From Bacteroidetes bacterium UBA4414 (lineage in GTDB: Bacteria > Bacteroidota > Bacteroidia > Chitinophagales > Chitinophagaceae), in contig DGQM01000023.1 in NCBI GenBank assembly GCA_002389765.1, forward strand, positions 297,904-361,903: a DNA stretch of 64,000 nucleotides. Direction: 5' to 3'. The translations under genes were made by a program, and so were the position numbers. Shown one piece after another: positions 6,865 to 15,715 of the stretch. The notes below the pieces were generated by a model. That model was not told the DNA's origin. It saw only the letters and a program-made list of their open reading frames with translations, and did no database searches. Each line of letters starts with the position of its first letter. The first letter of the stretch is position 1.

Positions 6865-9144
6865 ATGGAGATTATGTTTTTGAGGTTAGTAAATACAATA
6901 GTCGTGTTAGTTCTTTTGCTGGCAACAGCATCTGCACAACAAATACGTGTTACCGTGCTTGATAAAGAAAATACACAGCCTGTATCAATGGCATATGTAA
7001 ATGTGTATTCGGCAAGTAATGCATTGCAGCAAACAGAACAAACAGACGCACTTGGGGTGGTTAATATAAAACCAGAAAGCTATCCATGTGTTATAGAAGT
7101 TGTATTACAAGGCTACGAGCATTATCGCAAAGAATATTTAAATGCTCCTGTTAACAATAATCAAACCGTAACGCTTGTAAAAAAATTCGGTTCATTGAAT
7201 GAGGTAGTTGTAACCGGCCTAGCTGAACCTGTAAAATTAAAAAATGCACTCTCTACCTATCAGGTAATAACAAAAGCACAGATAAAATCATTAGGAGCTG
7301 TAACGCTGAATGAAGCATTGCGAAATCAGCTGAATATGAATATCAGCAATGATCCAGTACTGGGCTCAAATTTACGCATGCAGGGCATGGGCGGGGATAA
7401 AGTAAAAGTACTTGTAGATGGCATGCCACTAAATGGTCGTGAAGCAGGCAACATTAATATGTCTCAGATAAATATGAACAATGTAGAGCGTATTGAAGTA
7501 ATACAAGGGCCTATGAGTGTTGCTTATGGCGCAGACGCAATAGCAGGCGTTATCAATGTCATCACCAAAAAAGATGGAAAGCGCATTGGTGGCACTATCA
7601 ATACCTATTACGAAACTGTTGGCAAATACAATGCCGATGCATCATTTACTTACAAGCTGAAGGAGCGTAATCAATTCAGCATTGGTGGTGGCCGCAATTT
7701 CTTTGATGGAGAAAAGAATATAGATGTTCCGCAAACCAGTGGTAGTCTTACAGTTAATACAAAACGAGCCTATTACTTCAAACCGGTAGAACAATATCTG
7801 GGCAATTTTGCTTATCGCTATACAGCACCTTCCTCTTTCAATCTGCGTTTCTCATCAGACTTTGTAAAAGATATTGTAACTAACAAAGGTAGCCTGCAAT
7901 CATGGGATGCATGGAAGTCCAACGCTTTTGATGAGTATTATTATACTACCCGTTCACTTAACCGTTTATCTGCTGAAGGTAAGCTGGGTAAAACAGGCAG
8001 ATGGCAAAGCCAAAACAGCTATAATATATACTATCGTATCAAAAACAGATACGATAAAAACATGGTGACGCTAGACCAAGTTCTTACTAATAATGAAGGG
8101 GATCAGGATACTACACTATCTGAATACTATACATCCAGAAGTAGTTATATCAATAAAGTTGGTCTTCTGCAATACACCGTAGGCTATGATGTAAACCTGG
8201 AGTTTGTAAAGAGCCTGAAGATTGATAGCGGCAGTGCTAAAAACATACAAGACTATGCATTGTATACAAACATTTCTTATGCACTGGTTAAAGATAAGCT
8301 GACTGCACAAGCAGGTTTGCGTGGTGCTTATAATACAATGTACACGGCTCCGGTTACTCCAAGTTTCAATTTCTTATTTACACCAAAGAAGAATCTGCAG
8401 GTACGTGCATCTTATACCAAAGGCTATAGAGCACCATCTCTCAAAGAATTGTATCTGCACTTCTTTGATGCCAATCATAAAATACAAGGCAATCCTGACA
8501 TCAAACCTGAAAACAGCAATCATATACAATTGTCTGCATCTTATCAGGCTTATGAAAATAAAGCAGACTATCTGCAACTGAGCCTGAGCAGCAATTACAA
8601 TGAAGTGAAAAACGGTATTGTTTTAGTTCCGCTACATCCTGATGACTCAACAAGTATTGAGTATAAGTATGGTAATATGACTCATCTATCTAACCTTATC
8701 AACACCTTTCAGGTAGATGGACAGTGGAGCAACCTGCATATACAAACAGGTGTTTCTTATGCATATACATTTGAAGAAAAAGGAAGCTACAAAGCCTTCA
8801 GTACTGTAGAGGTAAACACGATGCTGCAGTATTCCTGGAGAAAAATTGGTACTAACTTCAACCTCTTCTACAAATTTAGCGGTAAACAGCCGGGGATGGT
8901 TGTTGGTGCAGATGGCTCCATCACCTATCAGGGTACAATAAAAAATCTGAGCATGTTGGATGCCTCTGTGGAAAAACGTTTTTTCAACAATAAAGTTCAG
9001 ATAGTAGCAGGCGTTAAAAACATACTGAATATAGACCGAAGACAAACTTCAGGTTTAGTAAGTACCGGTACGCATACAAGCAACGGTACCAGTTACTTTA
9101 TGCCACGCAGCTTCTTCACATCGCTGCACTTTACGATAGATTAA
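6865..9144 (+). CDS. TonB-dependent outer-membrane receptor (probably haem/HmuR-like)
   Basis: Imports a ligand across the outer membrane using TonB energy. From this ATG the protein has 759 residues. A signal peptide ends at ATASAQ (about 25); a CarboxypepD_reg-like domain follows (about 28-95); a plug domain (about 110-230) includes RMQGMGGDKVKVLVDGMP and GADAIAGVINVITKK; a beta barrel follows. A longer TTG-started frame (6811) is rejected because it runs through the hairpin at 6821-6858. An ATG at 6874 is an equally good start. The HmuY-like neighbour suggests haem as ligand; the sequence alone does not prove it. Confidence 0.88.
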   Translation: MEIMFLRLVNTIVVLVLLLATASAQQIRVTVLDKENTQPVSMAYVNVYSASNALQQTEQTDALGVVNIKPESYPCVIEVVLQGYEHYRKEYLNAPVNNNQTVTLVKKFGSLNEVVVTGLAEPVKLKNALSTYQVITKAQIKSLGAVTLNEALRNQLNMNISNDPVLGSNLRMQGMGGDKVKVLVDGMPLNGREAGNINMSQINMNNVERIEVIQGPMSVAYGADAIAGVINVITKKDGKRIGGTINTYYETVGKYNADASFTYKLKERNQFSIGGGRNFFDGEKNIDVPQTSGSLTVNTKRAYYFKPVEQYLGNFAYRYTAPSSFNLRFSSDFVKDIVTNKGSLQSWDAWKSNAFDEYYYTTRSLNRLSAEGKLGKTGRWQSQNSYNIYYRIKNRYDKNMVTLDQVLTNNEGDQDTTLSEYYTSRSSYINKVGLLQYTVGYDVNLEFVKSLKIDSGSAKNIQDYALYTNISYALVKDKLTAQAGLRGAYNTMYTAPVTPSFNFLFTPKKNLQVRASYTKGYRAPSLKELYLHFFDANHKIQGNPDIKPENSNHIQLSASYQAYENKADYLQLSLSSNYNEVKNGIVLVPLHPDDSTSIEYKYGNMTHLSNLINTFQVDGQWSNLHIQTGVSYAYTFEEKGSYKAFSTVEVNTMLQYSWRKIGTNFNLFYKFSGKQPGMVVGADGSITYQGTIKNLSMLDASVEKRFFNNKVQIVAGVKNILNIDRRQTSGLVSTGTHTSNGTSYFMPRSFFTSLHFTID

Positions 9145-9167
9145 TATTATTGCACTATACTTAACCA

Positions 9168-9207
9168 ATGTCGGGAATTGCTTGTGCATTTTCCCGACAT
9201 TTGCGTT
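9168..9207 (+). terminator. Terminator after the TonB receptor
   Basis: ATGTCGGGAA (9168-9177) pairs perfectly with TTCCCGACAT (9191-9200), with a 13-base loop and then a T-rich run. It shows that the ATG at 9168 is a hairpin arm, not the start of the ABC transporter gene. Confidence 0.75.
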
Positions 9208-9209
9208 TT

Positions 9210-10991
9210 ATGAAAAGCCTTGCCGCGCTTAATAAGTATTTTGTTCGCTACAAATGGCGATTGCTATCGGGGATATTCTTCGTAGCAGTCTCTAATCTGT
9301 TTGCTGTTGTGTCGCCTACCGTCGTGCGCGATGTGCTTGATAAAGTACAAGCCAGTGTAGCGCAATATCATAAACTGACGGATGTTGTTGCCATGGGCAA
9401 GGTGGAGACTGATATTTTCAGACTGGTATTGCTGAACGGATTGCTGCTGCTTGGGCTGGCGCTGGCGCGTGGTGTGTTTATGTTCTTTATGCGGCAGACC
9501 ATTATTGTAATGAGCCGCCATATAGAGTACGACCAGAAGAACGAAGTATATCAGCATTATCAGCAACTACACACGCAGTTTTACAAAACACATTTCACGG
9601 GCGATTTGATGAACCGTATTGCGGAAGATGTATCGCGTGTGCGGATGTATACAGGGCCATCACTGATGTATAGCATCAACCTGATAGTACTCAGCATTAT
9701 GTGTATATGGGGTATGCTACGTGTGAATGCTACGTTGACACTATATGTTGTTGCACCATTGCCACTACTTGCCATCTGCATATATATTGTCAACAGCATC
9801 ATATTCCGGAAGAGTGAAAAGATACAAGCACAATTGAGTGAGCTTACAACCACTGCACAGGAATCTTATTCAGGCATCAGGGTTATTAAATCTTTTGTGC
9901 AGGAAAAGAATATGCTGGGCTTCTTCTTCAACACATCTGAAAACTACAGGAAGAGCGCCGTAAACCTATCACTGACAGAGGCCATCTACTTCCCCTCTAT
10001 GAACCTGTTTATAGGGCTTAGTATGCTGAGTACGGTGTTGATAGGTGGTTACTACGCCATCAACGGCAGCATAACGGTGGGTAATATTGCAGAGTTTGTA
10101 TTGTACATCAACTTGCTGATGTTCCCTATATCTAGCATTGGGTGGGTGGCATCTATGGTGCAACGTGCAGGTGCATCACAAAAACGCATCAACGAATTTC
10201 TGGATACACCTGCTGCTATTACAGACGCGCCGGATGCTATCAGCAAAACGATTGAAGGCAATATCCATTTCAAACACATAAGCTTTACCTATCCGCATAC
10301 AGGTATACAAGCGCTGAAGGATTTTGACATCGAAATAAAAGCAGGACAGAAAATTGCTATCATTGGCAGAACAGGTTCGGGCAAATCTACACTGGCACAT
10401 ATGCTGCTGCGTATGTACGACCCTACCAATGGTGAAGTACTAATAGACGGTGTGCGTGCAGATAAATACAAGATTCAAAACCTGCGCTCACAAATAGCAT
10501 ATGCACCACAAGAGGCATATCTGTTTTCTGATACGGTATATAACAACATCAAATTCGGCAGTGAGTGGGCTACAGAAGCAGATGTAAAAAATGCAGCAAA
10601 GATGGCCGACCTGCAAAAAGATATCGATACCCTGACCGATGGTTATGAAACTGTAATTGGTGAACGTGGTGTCATGTTATCGGGCGGGCAAAAGCAGCGA
10701 ATGGTATTGGCAAGGGCATTGCTGAAAAACAGCAGGATACTGCTGATGGACGAATCTTTATCGGCAGTAGATACGCAAACAGAACAAACCATATTGCACA
10801 ACCTGCGGGGCTATCTGCAGAACACAACTACCATAGTCATCACCCACCGCATATTTACAAGCTGGCAGTTTGATAAAATACTGGTACTGGAGGATGGAAG
10901 CATTGCCGAGCAAGGTACACATACCGAATTGATGGCACTGAATGGCAAGTATGCTACACTATTCAGGCATCAAACTGAAACAGATAAATAA
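9210..10991 (+). CDS. ABC transporter, fused permease and ATPase (exporter type)
   Basis: A half-transporter of the lipid/multidrug exporter kind, which acts as a dimer in the inner membrane. From ATG 9210 it has 593 residues. The N-terminal part (about 1-320) is a six-segment transmembrane domain. The ATPase follows, with Walker A GRTGSGKS near 385, signature LSGGQKQR near 490, Walker B ILLMDES near 508 and switch His in ITHR. The start at 9210 is preferred over 9168 because the upstream stretch is a terminator. The substrate cannot be told. It ends two bases from the oppositely oriented next gene. Confidence 0.9.
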   Translation: MKSLAALNKYFVRYKWRLLSGIFFVAVSNLFAVVSPTVVRDVLDKVQASVAQYHKLTDVVAMGKVETDIFRLVLLNGLLLLGLALARGVFMFFMRQTIIVMSRHIEYDQKNEVYQHYQQLHTQFYKTHFTGDLMNRIAEDVSRVRMYTGPSLMYSINLIVLSIMCIWGMLRVNATLTLYVVAPLPLLAICIYIVNSIIFRKSEKIQAQLSELTTTAQESYSGIRVIKSFVQEKNMLGFFFNTSENYRKSAVNLSLTEAIYFPSMNLFIGLSMLSTVLIGGYYAINGSITVGNIAEFVLYINLLMFPISSIGWVASMVQRAGASQKRINEFLDTPAAITDAPDAISKTIEGNIHFKHISFTYPHTGIQALKDFDIEIKAGQKIAIIGRTGSGKSTLAHMLLRMYDPTNGEVLIDGVRADKYKIQNLRSQIAYAPQEAYLFSDTVYNNIKFGSEWATEADVKNAAKMADLQKDIDTLTDGYETVIGERGVMLSGGQKQRMVLARALLKNSRILLMDESLSAVDTQTEQTILHNLRGYLQNTTTIVITHRIFTSWQFDKILVLEDGSIAEQGTHTELMALNGKYATLFRHQTETDK

Positions 10992-10993
10992 GG

Positions 10994-11557
10994 TTAGAAC
11001 AATGACTGCTGAATGCCCATATCTTTGGGCTGATTGAGGAACGGATATTCATCAACAATATCGTAGTGATTCAGTTCTTCGTTAAACTTTCTCAACACTA
11101 CGCTACTGATTTTAAACTTGAGGCTGATGCGTGTGATGAGCTCTCCAGCTATATACATTTCTTTATCGCTCAAACCCTTACCGATAGTGATGTGCGGCAA
11201 CCTGTTCTTAGCCGTGTTCTTAATAGGCAATTCGTGAAAATCTGTTATGATTTTAGTTACACGTTCTTTAGATGCTTCATCGGGTAGTACACAGAATGTA
11301 CCATGGTGAAACTTCATCAGCTCGTTAAAGCACACAGTAATTTCAGGCTGCCGCCGTGCTAATTTTTCGATATGCTCTTTAACATTTGGCAGCGCATGTT
11401 CATTATTCAATTCAAACTCACTGACAGTAATATGCGCTATCGAGTTGACAGCATTGTACCAACCAATGGCTTCTTTCAATTGGTTTTTGCAAGCCTCTAC
11501 TTTTCTGACAACATCAGCGTCAGGAATAATAGCTACAGAATACAATGATATACTCAT
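10994..11557 (-). CDS. 2H phosphoesterase (2'-5' RNA ligase / LigT-like)
   Basis: A 187-residue protein with the two HxT motifs that define the 2H superfamily: AHITV (His42) and PHITI (His122), about 80 residues apart. Such enzymes open 2',3'-cyclic phosphates or act on 2'-5' linkages in RNA or small nucleotides. A TTG five codons upstream (11572) is possible, but the ATG beginning MSISLYS fits the family better. The biological substrate is unknown. It converges on the ABC transporter gene. Confidence 0.75.
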   Translation of the reverse strand: MSISLYSVAIIPDADVVRKVEACKNQLKEAIGWYNAVNSIAHITVSEFELNNEHALPNVKEHIEKLARRQPEITVCFNELMKFHHGTFCVLPDEASKERVTKIITDFHELPIKNTAKNRLPHITIGKGLSDKEMYIAGELITRISLKFKISSVVLRKFNEELNHYDIVDEYPFLNQPKDMGIQQSLF

Positions 11558-11584
11558 ACAGTAAGGGCGCAATTTACAAAATAA

Positions 11585-11609
11585 AAAAGCCCGACTATAG
11601 CGGGCTTTT
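11585..11609 (-). terminator. Terminator of the M28-PDZ gene
   Basis: AAAAGCCCG pairs with CGGGCTTTT around a 7-base loop, with a further A run on the left that becomes the U tract of minus-strand RNA. It lies 19 bases beyond the stop codon of the M28-PDZ gene. Confidence 0.85.
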
Positions 11610-11627
11610 CAACTAAATTATATCCTA

Positions 11628-13271
11628 TTATTTATTGCTTGTAAACTCTATAGGTAATGACAGTTCCTTACCATCGCGCATCACTTTCACTTGCGTCTTA
11701 TCACCTTCGGCAAACTTGCCCAATGCTTCCATATAGGTTTGCATACCTGTTATTTTATTATCGCCCAGTTGTATGATGATGTCGCCACCTTTCATGCCTG
11801 CTTTCTGTGCGGGCTTTTTGTCTGTTACACCGTCTATACGCACACCACCATCCTGGTAAGAATAGTCGGGCATTACACCCAGTGTTACTTTAAACCTTAC
11901 TTTGCCAACAGTTGATTGTTTAGTTGGGGTGAATGCAGGCTTCGGTTCTTTTTCCATCTTGCCCACTACATCGTAAATATAGTTTTGCAACATAGCCTGT
12001 CCCTTGTAGTTTATCTTGTCTGCATCATCGCTTGGCTTGTGGTAGTCTGTATGCAGGCCTGTAAAGAAGAACAATACAGGTATGTTCTGATAATAGAAAG
12101 AGCTATGGTCTGAAGGGCCAACACCTGCACTATCATACGTTATTTTAAAAGCAGGGTTGTTCTTATCTATCATCTTGCCCCACACAGGCGATGTACCAAT
12201 ACCACCTACTGTCAATGCATGTGTGCTGTCATTGAGCCTGCCTACCATGTCCATGTTTATCATGTAGGCAATCTTCGTGCTATCCAGCTTTTCTTCTTTT
12301 ACTATGGCTTTAGAACCAAGCAAGCCAAGCTCTTCGCCCGAGAAGTGTAGCAACAAATAGTTGTAATGTTTCAGTTTACTGTTCTTAATTCTCGCACCCA
12401 GTTGCATCAGCGCGGCAGTACCACTTGCATTATCATCCGCACCGTTGTGTATCTGTCCGTCTTTCTTTGCGTTCAGGCTGTTGCCGTCTTCACCATGGCC
12501 AAGGTGATCGTAATGCGCACCCAATACCACAGTATATTTTGCACCGTTATCAATATATGCAGCAAGGTTAGTGCCTGTCATTTCTGCCTTCTTCAGCACT
12601 ATCATCATATCTACAGCTACACTACCCTCGTGGTTTTCTATATATTTCTGATAGCCTTTGTGCAACATCATGGCTACGGGAATATCCAATGCTTCGTAGT
12701 CTGATTTCTTATTGAATTCGGGTGTGTATTTAGCACCATAGCTATCGTAAAACAATACTGCCGTTGCACCTTGCTTTGCTGCATCTTTTGCTTTTTCGTG
12801 CGCTACTTTTTCCCAGTCGAAGTGTGCATCTTTTGCTTCATCGGCATCTGCAAAAATCGGCATCATCCATATATTACCATGTTCCAGTACGCCGGGTAAT
12901 GCATCGCCATTGGCACGCTTGCTGTTTACACTGAATGGCAACGGGAATACTTCTTCCAAGTCTGTTACTTTCTTACCATTGATGCTGATGCTTGTCAATG
13001 GCATTATTTCCTTACCGCTGATGAAGGTGAACGGATAACGATAATTGCCTTTGTAAGCAGGTATACCGTTTTGTGTATAATAGTTGATGATGTATTCAGC
13101 AGCTTTCTTTTCGCCTGTAGTACCTGTACGGCGTCCTTCCAGCTCGTCTGAAGCCAGATAACCGATTTGCTTTTTCAGTTGTTTGATTGTCTTCTTATCC
13201 TTAGCAAAAGAAGTATTGGTAATCATTAACGGAGATGCCATTAACAACGCCGATGCAAGAAAAATTCTCAT
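11628..13271 (-). CDS. Secreted M28 aminopeptidase with C-terminal PDZ domain
   Basis: A zinc aminopeptidase of 547 residues. A signal peptide covers about 1-23. A protease-associated insert precedes the catalytic part. M28 motifs follow: GAHYDHLG near residue 250, GADDNASGTA near 275, SGEELGLLGS near 305, NMDMVGR near 335 and SDHSSFY near 385. The last 90 residues are a PDZ domain (GGVRIDGVTDKKPAQKAGMK). The start at 13271 is chosen because it begins the signal peptide; the frame extended to 13376 runs through the scpB terminator. It is a single-gene unit. Confidence 0.9.
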   Translation of the reverse strand: MRIFLASALLMASPLMITNTSFAKDKKTIKQLKKQIGYLASDELEGRRTGTTGEKKAAEYIINYYTQNGIPAYKGNYRYPFTFISGKEIMPLTSISINGKKVTDLEEVFPLPFSVNSKRANGDALPGVLEHGNIWMMPIFADADEAKDAHFDWEKVAHEKAKDAAKQGATAVLFYDSYGAKYTPEFNKKSDYEALDIPVAMMLHKGYQKYIENHEGSVAVDMMIVLKKAEMTGTNLAAYIDNGAKYTVVLGAHYDHLGHGEDGNSLNAKKDGQIHNGADDNASGTAALMQLGARIKNSKLKHYNYLLLHFSGEELGLLGSKAIVKEEKLDSTKIAYMINMDMVGRLNDSTHALTVGGIGTSPVWGKMIDKNNPAFKITYDSAGVGPSDHSSFYYQNIPVLFFFTGLHTDYHKPSDDADKINYKGQAMLQNYIYDVVGKMEKEPKPAFTPTKQSTVGKVRFKVTLGVMPDYSYQDGGVRIDGVTDKKPAQKAGMKGGDIIIQLGDNKITGMQTYMEALGKFAEGDKTQVKVMRDGKELSLPIEFTSNK

Positions 13272-13289
13272 TCCTGTGATTTGAAGGAG

Positions 13290-13297
13290 CAAAATTA
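13290..13297 (-). promoter_or_regulatory. Possible -7 promoter element of the M28-PDZ gene
   Basis: On the minus strand TAATTTTG matches TAnnTTTG 19 bases before the start codon. No TTG was found at the expected -33 position. Confidence 0.3.
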
Positions 13298-13345
13298 TAC
13301 CATTTGTAATAGGTTTAGTTCTATTAACAGGAAAATAAGGCAAGA

Positions 13346-13374
13346 AAAAGCCCCGTGCTTCAACAGTACGGGGC
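13346..13374 (-). terminator. Terminator of scpB
   Basis: GCCCCGT (13350-13356) pairs with ACGGGGC (13368-13374). On the minus strand the stem is followed by TTTTT. It sits 26 bases beyond the scpB stop. Confidence 0.85.
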
Positions 13375-13399
13375 ATGATATAGTTTGTAATGGATTATA

Positions 13400-14071
13400 T
13401 TATCCTTCTGCGCCTTGTTCCAGACCAGGCTCGTTGTTTTCTTCCTGTACGATAGTACCATCTGCTGCTACTAGCATTTGCGCTTCGTCTTCAGGCATAG
13501 CCTCAGACGCGTCTGTTGGCAGTACAATTTCTATGTTGGTAATATCTTTCAGGTTTGGTAATTCGCCTGAATTATTGATACCCAGATAGTCCATGAAGTT
13601 TTTAGACGTTGCGTATGTAAGCGGTTTACCCACCATGTTTTCGTTACGGCCTGTAATAACTATCAGGTCTTTTTCCAGCAGTTTCTGGATAGAATAGTCT
13701 GCACTTACACCACGGATAAACTCGATTTCCGCTTTGGTAATCGGTTGCTTGTACGCAATGATAGCCAGTGTTTCCATAGCAGCAGTTGACAGCTTTTTGA
13801 TGTGCTTATCACCATTCAGCTGCAATACTGTTTTATGATATGCTTTTTTAGTCAGGAATTGGTAGCCACCACCTGCTTCCCTTAGTTGGAAAGGGTAGTA
13901 AGGCGCTTCATATTTTTCACGGATAGCTTCTATACAAGTAGCTACGCGTTCTCCTTCTATAATTTCTTCCAGTGCTGTGCTCAGCATATCTGTCATCTCC
14001 ATCAGCGTCACAGGGCGATCGCTGGCAAATATGATAGCTTCTACGTGTGGCATTAATTGTTCGATATCCAT
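13400..14071 (-). CDS. scpB: Segregation and condensation protein B
   Basis: ScpB binds ScpA and helps SMC load on and condense the chromosome. The 223-residue product has the two winged-helix regions of the family, including AMETLAIIAYKQPITKAEIEFIRG and the following GRNENMVGKPLTYATSKNFMDYLG part, then an acidic tail rich in Glu. The start at 14071 has a very good ribosome site (AAAGGAGG seven bases upstream), unusual for Bacteroidota, and it decides against the longer frame. ScpA is not next to it. Confidence 0.93.
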   Translation of the reverse strand: MDIEQLMPHVEAIIFASDRPVTLMEMTDMLSTALEEIIEGERVATCIEAIREKYEAPYYPFQLREAGGGYQFLTKKAYHKTVLQLNGDKHIKKLSTAAMETLAIIAYKQPITKAEIEFIRGVSADYSIQKLLEKDLIVITGRNENMVGKPLTYATSKNFMDYLGINNSGELPNLKDITNIEIVLPTDASEAMPEDEAQMLVAADGTIVQEENNEPGLEQGAEG

Positions 14072-14205
14072 ATAATCCTCCTTTACCGGTACACACCGAA
14101 AATAAAACAGATTGCAGTTTTGTACCCGAAAAGAAATGCACAAGTGTGGGTAAAAACTAACTTATTAAAGTTACGCCTAATGCTGCAAAAAGGCTGTTAA
14201 ATAAG

Positions 14206-14228
14206 AAAGCCCCGATAAACGGGGCTTT
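14206..14228 (-). terminator. Terminator of the nuo operon
   Basis: AAAGCCCCG pairs perfectly with CGGGGCTTT around a 5-base loop, 21 bases beyond the nuoN stop. Confidence 0.85.
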
Positions 14229-14248
14229 GCTTGTATGGTAAAGTATTT

Positions 14249-15625
14249 CTATACATGAAGTATAAGGCCGGGGGCAAAACCCAACAACACTACCAGCAAT
14301 ACGGTAATGAGCAGCAATAGCTTGTCTGTAGCCGTAACCTCTGAATTGAATTCAGGATTGCCTTGTTTGAAGTACATAGCAATGATAACACGGAAATAGT
14401 AGTAGGCACTGATAGCTGCCATAAACAGGGCAAATATTACCAGCCACATCATCTTGCCTTGTTCTACCGCTGCCAGCAATACAAAGTATTTGGCCATGAA
14501 ACCTGCCGTACCCGGGATACCCGCCAATGACAACAGCAATATAGTAGTGATAGCTGCCAGTACAGGGTCTTTCTTAGCCAGACCGTTGAAGCCATCGTAA
14601 GTATAATCTTTCAGCTTCATCATTACGGCAAACATACCGATGGTAGCTACGCTATATGCAACTGCATATATCATCATACCTTCCCAAGCAGTAGCATTAA
14701 CTGCCAGTACTGCAAAGAGCATAAAGCCCGCCTGCGCTATGGAAGAGTATGCCAGCATACGCTTGACGCTTTGCTGGAACACGGCCGTGATATTACCTAC
14801 AAACAGTGTAGCTGCTGTGATGATAGAAAGAACAATCGTCCAGTCGCCGCTTACAGCACCGAATGATACAGAGAACAAACGCATGAAAGCTACGAACGCG
14901 CTTGCCTTAACAATCGTTGCCATAAAGGCAGTGAAAGGTGTTGGCGCACCGTCGTACACGTCTGGTGTCCACATGTGCATAGGTGCTGCAGATACTTTGA
15001 AGGCAAATGCCACCATCAGGAACAGGATACCTGCCAGCGCCATCGGGCTCAGCATATCCGACTGCAGGAAAGTGTATTGAATAATATTGAACGTACCCGT
15101 TGCACCATACAACAGGGTAATACCCATCAGTAAAATACCTGTAGAGAAAGAACCCATCAGGAAGTACTTGAGCGATGCCTCGCTGCTTTTCAGATTGCGC
15201 TTGTCGCTACCTGCCAGTATGTATTGCGGAATAGACAGTACCTCTATACCAATGAACATAATCAGCACATTGTTGTAGGTAGTGAGCATGTACACACCGC
15301 AGAGGATGAAGAATATAAGTGCAAAGTATTCGCCCACATGGCTGCCCACGCGTTGTATTTCTTTATTAATCAGCAATGCATACAGCAATGTACAGCCTGT
15401 CATCAGGGTATTAAATCCTAATGCATAGCGATCTACACGCAGCATATTGTTGAAGAAAGACAGTGTTTCTGTGGGTGCAGTAGTTGCTAATTCCCAAACG
15501 TTGACGCCCAGCAAAGCAAAGAGGAGGAACACCGCTATAGATGCTACAGATTTCTTTTCCTTTACAAACAGGCCCGCAAACATCAGGATAACCCCAAATA
15601 CCGTTGCAGCTATTATTGCCTTCAT
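14249..15625 (-). CDS. nuoN: NADH:quinone oxidoreductase subunit N
   Basis: One of the three antiporter-like membrane subunits that pump protons in complex I. The 458-residue product is a chain of about 14 hydrophobic segments. The conserved Lys-bearing helix regions are visible, such as RNLKSSEASLKYFLMGS and FAFKVSAAPMHMWTPDVYDGAP. It is the last gene of the operon, 90 bases after nuoM, and is followed by the operon terminator. Confidence 0.95.
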   Translation of the reverse strand: MKAIIAATVFGVILMFAGLFVKEKKSVASIAVFLLFALLGVNVWELATTAPTETLSFFNNMLRVDRYALGFNTLMTGCTLLYALLINKEIQRVGSHVGEYFALIFFILCGVYMLTTYNNVLIMFIGIEVLSIPQYILAGSDKRNLKSSEASLKYFLMGSFSTGILLMGITLLYGATGTFNIIQYTFLQSDMLSPMALAGILFLMVAFAFKVSAAPMHMWTPDVYDGAPTPFTAFMATIVKASAFVAFMRLFSVSFGAVSGDWTIVLSIITAATLFVGNITAVFQQSVKRMLAYSSIAQAGFMLFAVLAVNATAWEGMMIYAVAYSVATIGMFAVMMKLKDYTYDGFNGLAKKDPVLAAITTILLLSLAGIPGTAGFMAKYFVLLAAVEQGKMMWLVIFALFMAAISAYYYFRVIIAMYFKQGNPEFNSEVTATDKLLLLITVLLVVLLGFAPGLILHV

Positions 15626-15715
15626 ATTTTATTACGAACCGAGGTTATCAGCATGGACCGATGCGCCCGGATTATTTAATTTTTTACAGTTATATACTTC
15701 TTATTCTATCACTTA

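Noticed and set aside
9168..9209. ATG at 9168 as the ABC transporter start
   Set aside because: The ATG is part of the left arm of a perfect 10-bp terminator stem; the ATG at 9210 gives a normal exporter N-terminus.
13346..13374. Terminator hairpins with GCCCCG/CGGGGC stems as members of the palindromic element family
   Set aside because: They have single stems next to T tracts at gene ends and lack the double C-tract ends and the CCCC-TTTA-GGGG-TTT-GGGG right end.
13272..13376. Upstream extension of the M28-PDZ protein
   Set aside because: It reads through the scpB terminator, and the signal peptide starts at 13271.
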